Assembly (NCBI GenBank): GCA_018873225.1
Contig: JAEILZ010000003.1
Coordinates: forward strand, 4,154,001 to 4,218,000
DNA length: 64,000 nt
From: [Phialemoniopsis] sp. UDSM-2020
Lineage: Eukaryota; Ascomycota; Sordariomycetes; Thyridiales; Thyridiaceae
Reading direction: 5' to 3'
This document shows positions 11,243 to 22,767 of this stretch, in pieces. A program made the translations under genes and the position numbers. The notes beneath the pieces were generated by a model. That model was not told the DNA's origin. It made no database searches and saw nothing but the letters and a program-made list of their open reading frames with translations. Positions within the stretch are counted from its first letter, which is position 1, and the number at the start of each line of letters is the position of its first letter.

Positions 11243-13910
11243 ATGCGCTTGAGTCTTCTCGTCAGCGCTGCGCTCGCGAGCGCCTCTACCCTTACCCCTC
11301 CGGTTCTGCCTTTGATTGTTCGCAATCCGTACCTCAGCACTTGGCTGACAGGAGCTCGTGAGGAGCCTTGGGAGAAATGGCCTATCTTCTGGACTGGTAA
11401 CACTGTAAGCTCCTGAACGACTCTGGCGTAACCTGGCTTTGAGCCCTGTTGCATATTAGACATTCCAGCCAGCTAATCCGGCGGTCAGGTCGGTTTCTCG
11501 GTCATGGTTTCGGTGCCCGATACTGCAACCGTCTATCCGCTTCTCGGACGTCCCCAGGACTCTCTACCACGGGACCATCAGAGCTTCAGTGTCTCTCACC
11601 CCAAATATCTCGGTGCTACTTTTGACGCCTCGACGACCAATCTTACGTACTCGATCGATACGTCGAGCTCTGGTGACGATGATGCCGAATCTTCCTCTTG
11701 TGACTCCCTGAAGGTGACACTGTCGTTCCTCTCTCCAATCACGCCCTCGTCTACCTTCCGCCAGTCGATACCTGCAGCGTATTTGACTGCCCATGTTGAA
11801 GGATGTCAAGATGTAAACCTCTACATCGATGTCAACGGGGAATGGGTCAGTGGAAACCGAGACAACCACATCAGATGGGAGCTGGACCAGCCAGATCTCA
11901 AGGATTCGGCTGCAGGGCCAGGCTTGAAGACGTGGAAGGTTCAGCGCATGACCGAGGAGCTCTTCACCGAGTTCGCGGATCGTGCTGAATGGGGCACGCT
12001 ACATTTCTCTGCTCCAAACTCCGTCCGCCACCAATCAGGAGTTTCCGGCCGTTTGCGCACTCACTTTGCCGCCAAGGGACAGCTAGAGAACCATGTCGAC
12101 GACTCTTTCAGGCAAATCATGGACGAGGAGCCCGTCTTTGCGTACTCCAAGACTTTCAAGCTCGGCTCTAGCAACCATACGAATCACGACAGTGTCATGT
12201 TCACGTTTGGTCTGATTCAGGATCCCATTGTGCAGTTTGCTGCTGCCAGGGGCTTGACTTTGATGCGGCCTTTCTGGTCCAACTTCTTCCAATCTCCGGA
12301 GCAACTCATCGCATACCATTATCGCGACTTTGACACTGCCAACAGCCTAGCTAGAAACTACTCGGAACAGCTATCGCGGGACGCCTACGCCTCCGGCTCG
12401 ACTGAGTACGAGGAGATCGCTGCGCTCTCTGCCCGGCAAGTCTTGGGAGCCACCGAGTTTGGAGGAACGCCAGATAATCCCTTGCTCTTCCTCAAGGAGA
12501 TCTCATCGAACGGAAACTGCCAGACTGTAGATGTCATCTTCCCGGCCTTCCCCTTCTTCTTGTACACCAACCCTCGCTGGCTGGCCTATCTCCTGGAGCC
12601 CCTACTGGAGCACCAGCTCAGTGGCCAGTACCCCAACGATTATAGCATGCACGACCTTGGTTATCACTTCCCGAACCAGACTGGTCATGGAGATGGCAAC
12701 GACGAATACATGCCCGTGGAAGAGTGTGGCAACATGCTGATCATGGGTCTCGCCCTCGTCAATGCTTTCAAATATGACACTCAGCCGGCGTTTGTTGCTG
12801 CTCATGACGATGGTGCGCAACCCCTGACTCTCACGAAGGCTCAAGAGCATTTCATCGACGCATCGGGGATGGACAAGTCCTGGGGCGGCGTTGGAACGAC
12901 TGGAGAGAAGCAGGCCATCAAGTGGGCATCCAAGTCCTACAAGCTCTGGAAGCAGTGGACCGGATATCTGGTCGAGTACTCCCTAGTGCCCGAGTGGCAG
13001 CTGTCGACAGACGACTTTGCTGGCTGGCTAGCCTACCAGACCAACCTGGCTTTGAAGGGAATCATCGGCATCCGGGCCATGAGCGAGATCGCAGACATCC
13101 TTGGCAAGACAGAAGACGCCAACCACTACTTGAACATCTCTGAGACGTATATCGAGAAATGGCAAGAGTATGGCATCTCCCGAGATGGTAGCCATGCCAA
13201 GCTGGCTTACGATTGGTATGGATCGTGGACGACGCTCTACAACCTCTATGCAGACTCGCTCCTTTGCTTCCACATTCCGAGCTCCGATTCCAAGAAGACT
13301 GAAGGTCGAGACGTACCCGAGAAGCAAATTCCCATCGAAGGTGGCGAGCAGGGCGCGAACAAGTCCAAATCGACTTTCATCCCAGACAAGATCTACAGCA
13401 TGCAAAGCAGCTGGTATCACTATGTATTGCAGAATTATGGTCTGCCGTTGGATAGCCGTCGGCTTTGGACAAAGAGCGACTGGGAGTTCTTCGCCGCAGC
13501 TGTTACTAGCAAGAACACGCGGAAAGAAATCTTGGATACCGTGGCGAAGTGGCTGAATGAGACAATCACAGGTGAGTACCTCTTCACAGGGCCGTTTACA
13601 ACTCTCTGGCTAATTTAATTCCCTCTCAGATCGTCCATTCACCGATCTGTACGACACCGAAGGCGAGGGAGGGTACCCGGGCTTAGAGTTCAAGGCACGG
13701 CCCGTGGTCGGTGGCCACTTCTCTTTCCTGGCCCTCGAACGAGCCTGCGGCGGCAAGGCTGTCGAGGCTCTCGAGTTCTTGGACAAGGAGGTGCTGCCCA
13801 AGATCAACGTCAAGGAAGCGTTGGATGCAGACAGGGCTCCGTTCTTTGAGAAGTCGAAGAACAAGCAGCATTCCGAATATGCGGAAGAGCCGGATATGGG
13901 CGAGCTGTAG
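11243..13910 (+). CDS. Secreted GtaA-type glutaminase (DUF4964/5127/4965/1793 family)
   Basis: Extracellular enzyme family typified by Aspergillus glutaminase A, which releases ammonia from glutamine. Exons 11243-11404, 11489-13571 and 13630-13910 give about 841 residues, longer than the ~690 of the founding GtaA. The signal peptide is MRLSLLVSAALASAS. Recognisable family blocks are LIVRNPYLSTWL and WPIFWTG (exon 1), VYPLLGRPQDSLP, the central YHYRDF...ALSARQVLGATEF (DUF4965 start), FPAFPFFLYTNPRWLAYLLEPLLEHQ, DLGYHFPNQTGH, EYMPVEECGNMLIM, WTGYLVEYSLVPEWQLSTDDFAG and the C-terminal PFTDLYDTEGEGGYPG...ARPVVGGHF. Several Asn-X-Ser/Thr sites fit secretion. Its substrate need not be glutamine; the family name covers uncharacterised longer members. 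Both introns are short with standard ends. Confidence 0.9.
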
Positions 13911-15345
13911 ATTGACCTGTTTAAAGGTTGTGTGTTCTGAGCATGCTGTTAAGCGACACTGTTCGAACGTATGATCGACGTAGTAGTAGCGCAATTCAGC
14001 ATATAGTTGCGAGCGTTCCTTAAAGCTTCGATCTGTGGATCTGTGGTAACACGGTTTTGATCCGAACGGCTTTTATCCTGTTTCAGATGACTACCTTCTA
14101 CTCCGTAGTAAACGTTGTGAGAATTGTGAAAAAACCCAGTCGTCCGGAGGACTCCATCATCCTGCTTCCTTTGCACAAGTCAAAGCGGAGACGGTACGCA
14201 GCTACCCCTGTCCAGAAAGAAGACTTGGAATTACTGGCAGCGATGGTCCCAGGCCACCGGCTCCCTCACCCTGGCCATCCGGTGCGGTCCGTTTGGCCAG
14301 CTGGCCCTGGATGCATGCAAGGTTGCGCTGTTAGTACGGGCCTCGCTAACGCAAAGTAATGCAAACGAGCTTGCATCGAGCTGGGAGGGCCACGGCGCTA
14401 GTGCATGGGCGATGCTAGCGCCTGCCAGTGGTTTTGCTTTTTGTTCGCGGCAAGGGATGCAGATGCAGCCAGCTTGTCAAGTCTGTCATCAATGCGGTTG
14501 CGTTGCAGTGGTAGTGAGATTTGTTGTTGGAGGGAGCAACGCGTAAAAAATAGGGGGCATTGATTCAATCACTACAAAGAAGAGGGATTGGGGGGAAAAG
14601 CGAGGCGACCAGTCAAGTGGTACGGCGGGCGCAATAATTACTTGCATACGCAGTAGGTAGGAAGCAGCAGCCCGGGGTCAGTGGATGGATGCCTGCCTGC
14701 CGGTCTGCGTCACTCTCGCCCTGTCTTTCTCCTCACCTTCCGCCTCACCATCAAATTCAAGTAATCCAGTCAATTGATTGATCCAACAAAGCACTTGATC
14801 AATTGATTGAGCGAACCCGCTGCCACTCTCCCTCTTGTCTCTCTAGTTCTTGCAACCGCCTTTTCTCCATCCGGCGTCCTTTGTTCTTGACGACCTCGTT
14901 GGTACCATCAAGCAAGATCAGACGTCACTCAGCCTGCTTGCAAATCAACAAACAGTGGCTAAAAGTACCTAGGTAGGTACCTATCACGCCTAGCTGCTAC
15001 CGAAAAAAAAGCCAGGTGTGCTGTGCTGGCTTGAATTTGGTACTTTTTTCGAGGTACCATTTTGAGCCGCTTTCCCTCCTAGCCTGGTGGTTTCTTCCCT
15101 TCACCCACCAACGCACTTATTTTTTCCCATCTGATCTACCATTTGTCGCCCCCCGCAACATTAAATTCCTCCACCCAGCTCTGGACTGGACCACTTCTTC
15201 CTCCAACACCAAAAAAAAACCAGGGCTCAGTCAGACCTTTCGACATCTCCCTCATTTCAGCCTCGTGACAGAATCAGCGACACATTGCACAGTTTCGCAT
15301 CAGCATCCTGATCAGTCACCAACAGGTTCACCTACCACCGCAGTC
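13911..15345. other. Spacer and long leader region of the Tra2-like gene
   Basis: 1.43 kb. The first ~200 bp is the glutaminase 3' region. From about 14697 to 14880 the plus strand is pyrimidine-rich (runs such as ctctccctcttgtctctc), typical of fungal promoters, and a duplicated TCAATTGATTGA element sits inside it. The frame upstream of the RRM gene ATG is open from 15016 but contains no ATG, so it is read as untranslated leader. Nothing else coding seen. Confidence 0.5.
14770..14810. repeat. Direct repeat of TCAATTGATTGA in a promoter
   Basis: Two identical 12-base copies at 14770-14781 and 14799-14810, each built around the CAATTG palindrome, lie about 540-575 bp upstream of the RRM gene start and just before a pyrimidine tract. 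The spacing of 29 bp between starts (nearly three helical turns) would suit paired transcription-factor binding. The factor is unknown. Confidence 0.55.
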
Positions 15346-16689
15346 ATGGCTACCACAGCTATGGATTACGAAGCCGCCAATGGCGATCGCTTCGAAGGTC
15401 AGTCACAATCATCACCAGCACAGCTCCACCACTCAGCAACATCGACCACCTCACCATCTACGCGCCTCCGAGGCGGCCCCTATCAAGCAATATACGATGT
15501 TAACACCAACAACCCATCTACAGATGAAGCTCCCCGTTACGAGCGCGACCAGCGTAGCGCGTCTCCTCGCCGCGATGACGGCCACGACAGCTCTCGCCGC
15601 CGCTCTGCCTCGCCCTCTGGCAATGGCGACCCGTATGTCAACTTTCCTTCGCACTCAGCTCCTCTTCACTTTGTCAACTCCACAACCCCATCAACATCTC
15701 ACTCACACATGCATGTCTCTCGTGTCAACAGGATTTCAAGCAAGGACGATTCCGGATCCAAGGATGATGATGGCGCGGTTAATCCCGGATCTAATCTATT
15801 CGTGACCGGCATCCATCCCCGGCTGACCGAAGCCGAGGTCACTCGCCTTTTCGAGAAGTACGGCGAGGTCGAGAAGTGCCAGATCATGCGCGACCCTCAC
15901 TCCAAGGAGTCGCGCGGATTCGGCTTCGTCAAGATGGTTCTTTCCGACCAAGCCGATGCTGCCAAGGAGGGTCTTCAGGGCGAGCAGATTGAGGGACGCA
16001 CCCTCAGCATTGAGAAGGCCCGCCGTGGCAAGCCGCGTACTCCCACTCCTGGAAAGTACTTCGGTCCTCCTAAGCGAGGTAAGTACCCAAGCACACCTAC
16101 ATCGGCTCTCCCTGTATTAGCGCTTCGTCGATACTGATCATATCTGTTCTCAGAGGGTGACGGTGGTGGCCGTGGTGGCCGATTCAACCGCTACGATGAT
16201 AGACGCCGTGGTCCCTACGGCGGCGGTGGTGGTTACGGCGGCCGCGATGATCCCTACCGTTACCGTGGCGGCGGCGGCGGTGGTTACGACCGTCGTGAGC
16301 GCGACTACGACCGCAGCTACGAACGCGGCGGCGGCGGCGGCGGTGGCGGTGGCGGTGGCGGCTACCGTGAGGACCGCGGTTATGACCGTGGTTACCGCGA
16401 GGACCGCGGATATGGCGGCCGTGGTGGTGACGACTATGCCGCCCGCGGTGGCGATCGCTATGCTGGCCGCGAGGATCGTGACCGGAGCTACGGCGGCGGC
16501 GAGGGACGCTCCTATGGCGGCAGCCGTGAGGACCGTCGTGGTCCCGGCTACGAGCGTGAACGCTACGACCGCAATGCTGATCGCGAGGCTCCTCGCTCCC
16601 GCGATCCTGCTCCTGCAGCTGGTGCTGGCTACGCCGAGTCCGCTCCTCGGGGTGGTGATCGCGAAGCCTACGGAGGCGGTAGCCACTAG
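15346..16689 (+). CDS. Tra2-like SR/RGG RNA-binding protein
   Basis: Nuclear RNA-binding protein with one RRM, probably a splicing regulator. Proposed exons are 15346-15397, 15524-15632, 15732-16078 and 16154-16689 (347 residues). The N-terminal part is Arg/Ser-rich (RSASPRRDD, SSRRRSASPS). The RRM follows, with RNP2 LFVTGI and RNP1 SRGFGFVKM, then the linker RTPTPGKYFGPPKR, closely resembling the Tra2 linker (RPHTPTPGIYMGRP). The C-terminus is a long tract of Gly, Arg, Tyr and Asp repeats (GGGGYGGRDD-like, RGG boxes), a likely disordered, methylatable region. The first two introns (126 and 99 bp) are multiples of three without in-frame stops, so retained forms would also encode proteins. Their removal is inferred from GT/AG signals and from cleaner family-like sequence after splicing. 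The third intron is required to reach the RGG tail. Confidence 0.88.
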
Positions 16690-18709
16690 AGTGGGTAGAC
16701 CTCACCGTCGCGCTCGTGACTAATTCACACGCAGCCTCAGCCCTCAGCTCGCGTTGGGACTCGAGTATGCCTCGCAGCTTGCAAAGTCGTCTCGATCTTC
16801 TATCGCGTCTGTAGGATTTTCAACCCTTATTCTTCGATCTCGGGACACAAGGGTCATATCGGTATCTGAAAAAAGAATTGGGGTTCAAGGAGTTCAATCA
16901 GCTTGTCGTTTTGCAATCTACAGACACGGTTTTTTCGGCATTCCCCGCATGGAACGTCAGCTAGCTTTCCAGAGCTTTCACTATTTGCATCGTCGTCGTC
17001 GTCGGCAGTATTAATCTTCCCCTTTCCAGGCATGGCGAGAGGTGAACGACTTGGGAGTCGACGTGACATATACAACTGCACCCCTTCACTTTTCTCACCT
17101 ATTCCACCCTTGGATCACGGATCTGTCAACCCTGTCTAGTCTACTGTACGAATATTTTATCTCTTCTGTGTCTCTCCACGCCAAATTTGATTCGGCAAAC
17201 AACGGTAAATCACGGGGCGACATTACAGGCATGGGGGTTTCTTTCGCTCATCGTCGACGGTTTCTGTTCTTGTTTTCGTAGTCGCCAATCTTCTCATAAA
17301 GCCAAAACGCGCCTCTTCGCCGTGACTCCGCAAAACCTCGCCTGGCCTGACAACACATAATACTACGAGCCGCCTTGAAATCGTGCAACACTTGATAACG
17401 GTCATTTCGACTTGCTGCCATCGATAGAATTGCGTGCCAGCCTTGCTTTAGACGCCAGCCCAACATCTATGTCGATATTGAGCAGCATTCATCATGCCTG
17501 AGCAGCAAATATGCGACCAACGACTGGAGCAATGTGACAAAGAGTCTCATTGTTGCGGAAATCCGCCCTCCAGCCACTTGGGGTCTGTGATGACCCTTGG
17601 AAACTTGGTAAGATGCCTTACTGCGGCTCGGTCGGTGACGCAGCGGATGCACTGACCACTGAAAGCCACTCATCGCGGATGTCTTGGTTTGCAAACAAGA
17701 CAGCCTCGCCAACATGCAGCGGCACACGTGGTGGCGCAGCCTTGTGACCACACGGCGAAGACCAAAGGGGGTGGTTACGAAAGATGGACGCGTGTGACAA
17801 GGCTGCATCACGCACCCACCTACTGATTGATTCATTACCTACCTACCCTTTGATAAGGCTAAGTCATACAATGCAATCCTTTTTCTTTTCTTTTCTTGCT
17901 CTTTTTGTCTCACTTCGGGCTTTATTTTGTTTGTACACCCGAGGGAAGACATCGTTGTGTCTGCTTTGCTTGTCTGTTTCTTGGGGAGATCCGAGGAGGA
18001 CGATGCTGACCCTCGGAGTGCAAAAAGAACGAACGATGACTTGAAGTCGTTGGCTCTGTCGAGACTTCTCCGGCACATCAAAACGCCAGACAGCGGATTC
18101 TCTTAGGCCGCCAAGTTGACGGGCTGAGCATAGATGGAGAAGACGGTAGGCATCCGTTGGTCTTCCAATGCGTTTTTTATGACAGAGATGTCGAGGTAAG
18201 GCGGGGGATGGCTTGCGATTTTGCGACCACTGCCCTTCGCATTTCTTCTTGGCTCTGCTTCCTCGTGCGTTGTGCTGCCTTGCATGACAGTCTGAAATAC
18301 GGTGGGAAGCTACAACGTAATACAATACAGTATACTTTCAAGTCACCACAGCGTTGCTGTTATTGTTGCCGTGAAGAGGCTCCTCTCAGTAGGCTGCGCG
18401 TTGGATTTGTGATTTTGATAGCAGAGCCACCGTTCATATTGAGTTCTATCGTGATTTGGATGCTTAATGCAGTATCTTTATTGATAATTATATTGTTCGC
18501 TAGGTATTGCACACGATGAATATAACGTTCAGGCAAATGCTAGTAATTCACCGACCAAAGGCGGTGCCGAAAACCGCTGTTCAGCCATGACAACGGCTCA
18601 CTTAGATCGAATCGATCTCCATTCCCGTACTTGATGTTTCCTCTTGCTTTGCATCACTCTGGTCTCGCAGCGTGAGTAGCGAGAGAGCGGCCACAATCGT
18701 CGAGCTGTC
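16690..18709. other. Convergent 3' spacer between the Tra2-like gene and RTT103
   Basis: 2.0 kb between two convergent stop codons. It should contain both 3' untranslated regions; the rest shows only short shadow frames. Short runs of ACCTACCT occur near 17837. No RNA gene, repeat family or mobile element recognised. Confidence 0.5.
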
Positions 18710-20177
18710 CTATGAGCCGGCGCTGCTATCCTTCCTCAGCATCTCCGCCACGTCCTCGTCGATGCCATCGTCGCCACCGAGATCGGGGAAGTCATCGCTG
18801 CCCGAGCCCGAGTCCAACCGGCGGCGCTTGTTAGCGCCGTTTGTCGAGACCGGAAGAGACTGGTACTGCGCAGCGGGGTTGGAGAGCATATCCGTGTCCA
18901 CGGATGCTGCAGCGACAGGCTCGTCTTCGGCGGGCGGCCCGGCCGGGGGTGGAGTGCCCATGTTGTCGTAGAAGTCGCCGGGGCTGTCGTGGGCTGAGGG
19001 CGGCGTCAGAGCTTCCATCTCCGGGCGGTCGGGCTCCGGGGCGGGACTCCCCGAGCCTTCTTTGCCCGAGGAGTCGTTCTCGCCCGACGATGCCAGGCCG
19101 CTCATGATGGCGAGCTCGATGTCCTGCTTCTTGGTGTCGACGATGGCCTTGCGGCCCACGAGCTCCTCGAGGCGGGCCTCGTCGGCCTCGAGGGCGGTGC
19201 GGTTGGTGTCGAGGATCTTCTCGAGCGCGCCGATGAGCTCCTTGCGGGCCTTGACGCACTCGGCGACGGCGCCCTCGGCGCTGGCGAGCGTCTTGAGGAG
19301 GCCGTTGAGCCGGGCCGCGTAGACCGGGGCCGAGGGCACGGGGGCGTCGGGGTCGAACAGCTTGCCGTAGTCGTGGTCGGCCGAGCTGGTCGCGGCCTTG
19401 GTCGACAGGAGCAGCTTGGAGACGTTCTGCTGGGGCGTGACGAGCGAGTTCAGCTCCGAGGGAAAGGAGGAGGGTGAACTGGATCCGAAGATCGAGCCGC
19501 CACCGAAAGCAGCCTTTGGAGCGCCCTTAGCTTTGTCCAATTCTGTTGCTTCATGTCAGTACTCAACGAGATTGGTCGGCAAGTCGTGTCTGGGTTAACC
19601 TACCATTGATTCTGCTCTCGATGGCTGCTTGGATAGGCGGCTCAAAGATGTTGCGGTCCTTCCAGACATCGATGACCCTACGCAGCTTATTCTGGACATC
19701 TGACGAACCTCCTTTATACGCCGCTGCAGTGGCCTCAGCAATGACGGGAGAGAAGGCAAGCACAAAGTCCTCCTTGTGGCGGGCTTTGGATTGCTGAGTG
19801 ACTTCTGTTCTGGGTGTCAGCAAGCTGTCTATCTGGCAAGAAACAACGGAAGTCCGCTCATCTAACGGCTGTACCAGGGGAACTCTTACCATTGGCGAGG
19901 TAGACGAGGTTCAGCCTCTTAGGACTGGGCGAATCCTTGAGACGTTGCAGCCACAGCTGCACCGTGCGATCTGCGTGTCGTCTATCAAGTTTGCAGTGTG
20001 GTTAGAATCTGGAAAACGGTGGGGATGGCCATTGCAGTCCGGCATTGTCCATTGTTCTCAATTCTTTGGAATAACATACCGATGGAACATGATCCACTGT
20101 GCTGCAGTGGCAATGCTCTCATGGCTTTCATTGAGGGCCGAGAGCTTGGCCAGCACTGCATCATCCGTGTATGCCAT
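18710..20177 (-). CDS. RTT103: RNA polymerase II CTD-interacting factor, Rtt103/RPRD1 family
   Basis: Binds Ser2-phosphorylated CTD of RNA polymerase II and helps recruit the termination exonuclease. Exons on the minus strand are 20177-20080, 19981-19890, 19804-19604 and 19542-18710, giving 407 residues. The CTD-interaction domain spans ~1-130: an N-terminal helix starting AVLAKLSALNESHESI, then TAAQWIMFHRRHADRTVQLWLQRLK, LNLVYLANEVTQQSK and the helix NKLRRVIDVWKDRNIF. A coiled-coil-like stretch follows (VYAARLNGLLKTLASAEGAV... through the Glu-rich LEELVGRKAIV). The C-terminal ~130 residues are acidic and Pro/Ser-rich, with a KRRRLDSGSGSDDFPDLGGD segment. All three introns lie within the CID half. 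It is head-to-head with clathrin light chain across 860 bp. Confidence 0.9.
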
Positions 20178-21037
20178 GGCTGAAAGATAGGGTAGAGGTC
20201 TTTGTTTGCTTCGGGGAAACAAAAGAGGGCTGAAGGCTGAATGGATAAAGCAAACTCCCCTGGATAGTTGCTCTTGGGAGTTCCCGATATGTAGAATAGT
20301 GCAGAAGATTAAGGTGATGCTTGGTGGATTGTGCCAGGCTTTGTTTATCTTATGCTCTGTCTACAAGGGGCATCTGTCTACCAGGATAGGTGCAACAATG
20401 AGAGGAATGGTGATGCAATCTAGGTATTGACAGAGAGACCAGTTGATCCAGCTTTCAGTCCCGGGGCAGTTCAAAATCGTCAGGTTGTCAGCAACAATGG
20501 CATCAAGCTGCTCGTCTATCAATTGTTACACATGACAAGGTGATGAAAGCTGTCTGATGTGGGTGGAGGAGCTTTGAATTAATTTATGTTAACTGGGTGA
20601 AGGAAGCTTGGAGCAGCACAGCTCGGACTAGGCCTCAAGAGGACTAGTACTAGATTTTCATCGCGGAAATTATGCGGCCTCAGGTTCTCAGGTACCCACT
20701 CTCATCGAATGCTCGCTAATTGCAAGATCCCGGTATGACGATACTTCTCTTGAAACCAGGCTGAGCAAGTGAGTGCCAATGGCTAGTGCGAGCCCTGTTG
20801 ACACCTGTTTCTGAACCGCCTAGCAACACCCACCCACCAGCTACCTCCACTGTGACCAGCCAAGCCAGCTCTCGCTATCGGCGACCTCTTGTGATTTCCA
20901 CATCAACCTTCAGGAGAACGACCACCCGCTCAACGCCACATCGTCCTTCACCACCATCAACGCAAGCTTCGGATTTGGATTATATCTCCCAGCCCTTACA
21001 GTTGAACATCGTCCTTCCAATCAGACAACATTCCACA
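20178..21037. promoter_or_regulatory. Divergent promoter of RTT103 and clathrin light chain
   Basis: 860 bp separate the two start codons. The clathrin side (20790-21037) is an A/C-rich ATG-poor leader. The central part is about half A+T with no recognised element at a telling distance. No gene detected. Confidence 0.4.
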
Positions 21038-21871
21038 ATGGCGGACCGGTTCCCCTCGTTGGAGGAGTTCGACTCCGGCGGTAAGCCCTCTCCCCTACTG
21101 TTCCGTGCCTTACCCAGCTCCCGTCCGCTGACTATTTGCCATTTGAACAGCCCAGACCGACATTAAGGACCCCTCAGCAGAGCCCTCCGCAGACGACTTC
21201 CTTGCCCGTGAGAAGGCTTTGCTAGGAGAGGATGCCAACCAGTTTGCGACAGTGGAGGATGGCGGGCTAGATGGCGATGACGATCTGCTCGGTGGTGGTG
21301 GCGGCGGCGGATCGGGCGAGGCTGCTCAGTTTGAGAGCCAGTTCCCCGATATCACCAGCCCGAACGAGGTAGGTGCTCTCCGCGCAACAAAAGAGATGCA
21401 CTGCGAGATGATACTGACGTCAGCCCTCTACAGAACCAAACCGTCACCGGCCCCTCTGTCAGCTACAACTCTGGCTTTGGCGCATATACCGAGGAGGAGG
21501 AGGAGCCCGAGGTCATCAAGCTGTGGCGGGAGAAGCGGGATGCCCAGAACGCCAAGCGCGCCGAGCAGTTTGCGCAGCAGCGCGATGAGACGGTGCAGGA
21601 GGCGCAAAAGAACATTGACGACTTTTACGAGAACTACAACAACAAGAAGGACAAGGCCCTGGCGCAGACCCGGAAAGAGGCCGAGGAGTTCCTGGCCAAC
21701 CGCGAGGACACCACGTCGGGCGGCACGAGCTGGGAGCGCATCTCCAAGCTCGTCGACATCTCGGGCAAGGGCACCAAGGGCGGCGCCGCGGGCTCCGGAA
21801 AGGAGCGCTTCAGGGAGATGCTGATGACCCTGCGGAAGGACGAGAAGGCTCCCGGTGCGGATGGTTACTAG
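21038..21871 (+). CDS. CLC1: Clathrin light chain
   Basis: Regulatory subunit of the clathrin triskelion on TGN and plasma-membrane vesicles. Exons 21038-21080, 21151-21368 and 21434-21871 give 232 residues. The start FPSLEEFD is the conserved EED-like N-terminal segment, and the acidic, glycine-rich linker (DDDLLGGGGGGGSG) is followed by QFESQFPDI. The central heavy-chain-binding helix begins EVIKLWREKRDAQNAKRAEQ and runs through ETVQEAQKNIDDFYENYNNKK, ending with ERISKLVDIS and KERFREMLMTLRKDEKAPGA, all hallmark light-chain text. Both introns are short. The second carries a perfect TGACGTCA palindrome (21415-21422). It is a likely partner of the AP-1 gamma gene 12 kb away. Confidence 0.95.
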
Positions 21872-22264
21872 GCGTTATCACGTCGCAAGACCTCGGATTC
21901 TTGGAGCCGATACAGTTGACAGTTGCTGCAGAGGCGGCGTCACTTGTTGGCCCAAAGCTATCCTTAAACATATGTACTCTTAGAAGACGCCTCAAAAAGG
22001 GTGTTAGATTCGTGATTGAATTGGACGGCGTTATTAATCATACAGAGGCATTTCATCTTGAATGTCGGGTCTCAATTGCACCTGTGAAGCATTGGGAACG
22101 ATGGTAAGCTTTGATATTGTGAGATATCAGCACACTACGCAGACATAAGGAAGAGCATGAGCATGCGGCAACGGCGAATGTATTCGTCGTCTCTCCATCT
22201 ATAGATATACAACCATCTGACAGATCTTCATCTCCGCCCGCTTCATCACTTTAGTCCTAAACTC
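21872..22264. other. Convergent 3' spacer of CLC1 and COX7
   Basis: 393 bp between convergent stops, expected to hold both 3' untranslated regions. Nothing else seen. Confidence 0.5.
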
Positions 22265-22767
22265 TTACTCCTTGCTGAACCACGTGTTGTAACCCAGGAT
22301 CTTGCGGCCCATAGCATAGGTGGAAGCTGTACAATGATGTTAGTCTTTTGCAATCGTCGCCATTGCACCGAGGAAAAGTGCTCAGAACGTACCGGCAACG
22401 CTTCCGTAGAGCAGGAAGACGAAGGGAGTGTACAGCGCGGTGCTTCGGGGGGCCTGCGTCATTTCGTCAGTCTCGCGCACATTCTCGCAGAGGCGGCCAC
22501 CCGCGCTCGGGCAGGGCAATGGAGACTCACGATCCTCCAAATGCGGGTGTGCGCCTTGTAGGCAGCCTGGTAGAAGCGCTGCTTCTCAGGAACGGTGTTC
22601 TTTGCGTCGACGATACTGTGTGAGGGAGAGAGTCAGCCTGCTGGTCGGACAGAGGGGGATCGTATGATGTGCAGGTCGATGCGCCATTGACGAGCAATGC
22701 GAGCGTCGTTGCAGAGTTCGCGGTCGGTACTGAGGAAGAATCACTGTTCGATTGGTACTTACCCCAT
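22265..22767 (-). CDS. Probable cytochrome c oxidase small subunit (yeast Cox7 / COX7A type)
   Basis: A gene of four tiny exons on the minus strand: 22767-22763 (only ATGGG), 22615-22531, 22453-22393 and 22326-22265, joining in frame to 70 residues. The peptide starts MGIVDAKNTVPEKQRFYQAA. A basic/aromatic stretch (AHTRIWRIAPRS) leads into one membrane segment (ALYTPFVFLLYGSVAASTYAM), and it ends GRKILGYNTWFSKE. The pattern of Trp-Arg...Pro-Arg-Ser-x-Leu-Tyr followed by a single transmembrane helix and a short basic tail resembles yeast Cox7 (HPRSALYLYPF). It would sit in the inner mitochondrial membrane in complex IV. The assignment is by short motif and topology, so another small respiratory-chain subunit is possible. 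The gene itself is well supported, because four GT-AG junctions restore one frame. Confidence 0.7.

Noticed and set aside
9023..13910. Biosynthetic or effector gene cluster around the two secreted genes
   Set aside because: No polyketide synthase, peptide synthetase, transporter or pathway regulator lies nearby. The two genes are separated by ordinary spacers and look independent.
15016..15345. Open frame extending the RRM protein 110 codons upstream
   Set aside because: It contains no ATG before 15346 and reads like a pyrimidine-rich leader rather than protein.
16150..16723. Long frames on both strands over the glycine-rich repeats
   Set aside because: By-products of the GGC/GGT/CGC repeats encoding the RGG tail. 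Only the frame continuing the RRM through the third intron is meaningful.
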